This document shows, piece after piece, positions 6,530 through 7,246 of a DNA stretch of 7,246 bases. Origin of the DNA: Paracoccaceae bacterium (lineage in GTDB: Bacteria > Pseudomonadota > Alphaproteobacteria > Rhodobacterales > Rhodobacteraceae); NCBI GenBank assembly GCA_012036325.1, contig JAAUPC010000178.1, forward strand, positions 1 through 7,246, in the 5' to 3' direction. Made by a program: the position numbers and the translations under genes. The notes below the pieces were generated by a model. The model saw nothing but the letters and a program-made list of their open reading frames with translations, did no database searches and was not told where the DNA came from. Position 1 is the stretch's first letter. Each line of letters begins with the position of its first letter.

Positions 6530-6940
6530 ATGGAACGAAGTAAAGTCCTCGCGGCCCTTGGGGCATTGGCGCATGAGACCCGGCTGGATCTGATCCGCCT
6601 GCTGATCCCGCTTGGCGTGGCTGGTATGCCTGCGGGCCGGATTGCGCAAGCCCTGGGACTTGCGGCACCGCGCCTGTCGTTCCACCTTGCCGCGCTGGAG
6701 CAGGCGGGCCTGCTGCGGTCGCGAAAAGAAGCACGGAATGTAATCTACAGCGTCGACACGTCGGGGCTGGGGCAGACGATCTCATACCTGCTGAATGACT
6801 GTTGTTCCGACCACCCCGAGGTCTTGGCCGCCTGTTCCCATGGCCGCGTTGCACGGACTGGCGGTTGCGGCGCAGCAGGTCCTTCTCCAGACCCTCAGGG
6901 GGGCGCGGGACTGGCCGTTTGGGGCACGGTGAAGACCTGA
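6530..6940 (+). CDS. ArsR-family metal/metalloid-sensing repressor
   Basis: 136 residues. A winged helix-turn-helix covers residues ~3-85: ALAHETRLDLIRLL (helix typical of ArsR), GRIAQALGLAAPRLSFHLAALEQAGLL (recognition helix around PRLSFHLAAL) and the wing RSRKEARNVIYSV. After SYLLND come the vicinal Cys91-Cys92 and then Cys102. This pair-plus-one arrangement resembles the C-terminal As(III)/Sb(III) site described for Acidithiobacillus ArsR, so arsenite or another thiophilic metal is a plausible inducer; the exact metal is not shown. The ELCVC-type site of the E. coli plasmid proteins is absent. An in-frame stop lies at 6524-6526, so ATG 6530 is the first possible start. No Shine-Dalgarno sequence precedes it, suggesting a leaderless transcript. 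Residues ~107-136 (Gly/Ala/Pro-rich) do not look like the family and overlap the 3' end of the opposing LysM gene, so the C-terminus may be a read-through extension. Likely represses itself and the divergent Atm1-like exporter. Confidence 0.85.
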   Translation: MERSKVLAALGALAHETRLDLIRLLIPLGVAGMPAGRIAQALGLAAPRLSFHLAALEQAGLLRSRKEARNVIYSVDTSGLGQTISYLLNDCCSDHPEVLAACSHGRVARTGGCGAAGPSPDPQGGAGLAVWGTVKT

Positions 6941-7246
6941 CCGGGATAGATCAGGTTCGGGTCCCGGATCTTGTCGGCATTGGCTTCGAACACCTGCACA
7001 TAAAGAACACCATCGCCGTACCTCTCTTGCGCGATGCCCCAGAGGGTAAAGCCGGGCTGGACCGTGATGGTTATCGACGCTGCGGCTGGTACCGGTTCGG
7101 CCGCCGCAGGGGCCGTCTCAGGGGCCGTCTCAGGGGCCGGATTTGTGGCCGTCTCTGTGGCGGGGGCGCTTGCCAAAGCCTCAGGTGCCGGGTTCGGGGC
7201 TGAGGTGTCAGAAGCAAGGGCTTCGGGGGCTGGGCTTTCGGGGGCT
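6895..7246 (-). CDS. LysM-domain protein, C-terminal part (5' end beyond the window)
   Basis: An open frame enters from the right edge and stops at TGA 6895-6897, giving about 116 residues. The first ~65 are an Ala/Pro/Glu/Thr-rich linker (PAPEALAS occurs twice, then ETAPETAP). The last ~50 are one LysM domain: ITITVQPGFTLWGIAQERYG, then GDGVLYVQVFEANADKIRDP and LIYPGQVFTVP. LysM binds peptidoglycan, so the protein probably acts in the periplasm or envelope. A TTG at 7174-7176 could be misread as a start, but the frame continues upstream with the same linker composition, so it is an internal Leu codon. Proteins with long low-complexity linkers and a C-terminal LysM of this type are common in Rhodobacterales; their precise role is not known to me. 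The 3' end overlaps the opposing ArsR-type gene by 46 bp. Confidence 0.85.
   Translation of the reverse strand, partial: APESPAPEALASDTSAPNPAPEALASAPATETATNPAPETAPETAPAAAEPVPAAASITITVQPGFTLWGIAQERYGDGVLYVQVFEANADKIRDPNLIYPGQVFTVPQTASPAPP
7107..7139. repeat. 12-bp tandem repeat (2.75 copies) in the LysM protein linker
   Basis: CAGGGGCCGTCT is repeated at 7107-7118 and 7119-7130, followed by the first nine bases again at 7131-7139. It encodes ETAPETAP in the low-complexity linker. Being in-frame (12 bp), copy-number change would lengthen or shorten the linker without breaking the gene. Confidence 0.9.

Noticed and set aside
6495..6854. 119-codon minus-strand open frame opposite the ArsR-type gene
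   Set aside because: No recognisable domain; it covers the winged-helix gene and the divergent operator, so it is a shadow frame.
7174..7176. TTG as the start of the LysM protein
   Set aside because: The frame is open to the window edge with matching Ala/Pro-rich linker sequence, including a second PAPEALAS, so the TTG is an internal codon.

Overview
The window is GC-rich, densely coded DNA whose gene content looks like a Rhodobacterales-type alphaproteobacterium. The clues are a YfgM-like membrane TPR protein directly followed by a BamB-like lipoprotein, a long-linker LysM protein, and an Atm1-type ABC exporter with the glutathione-site residues of the alphaproteobacterial NaAtm1. This assignment is inference; no rRNA or other strong marker is present. 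No tRNA, rRNA, CRISPR array or insertion sequence was found.

Layout, from high to low coordinates. At the right edge (6895-7246, minus) lies the C-terminal end of an Ala/Pro-rich protein with a terminal LysM domain. It converges with, and overlaps, an ArsR-family repressor (6530-6940, plus) that carries a C-terminal vicinal cysteine pair. An 84-bp divergent spacer holds a 24-bp imperfect palindrome that ends two bases before the arsR-type start codon. On the other side, an Atm1-like ABC exporter reads leftward (4607-6445, minus).

After a 96-bp gap, the minus strand carries a signal-peptide-bearing caspase-like (C14) protease domain (3548-4510), followed by a very long TPR array (1152-3548). 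The two reading frames meet at TGATG. The protein sequence reads continuously if one base is restored in a C5 run (G5 on the plus strand, 3614-3618). I therefore read the pair as one caspase-TPR protein of about 1119 residues split by a single-base loss, either a real mutation or a sequencing error. The TPR part holds 13 consecutive repeats of exactly 48 residues with no insertion or deletion.

The left end carries a YfgM-like protein (344-1030, TTG start) and the N-terminus of a BamB-like outer-membrane lipoprotein (to the left edge), both on the minus strand.

Functional picture: the right part looks like a metal or metalloid-responsive unit (sensor repressor plus thiol-conjugate exporter). 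The left part is cell-envelope protein folding (BamB, YfgM). Between them sits a probably exported caspase-like protease with a protein-interaction array, the least ordinary element here. Its substrate and partners cannot be read from the sequence.
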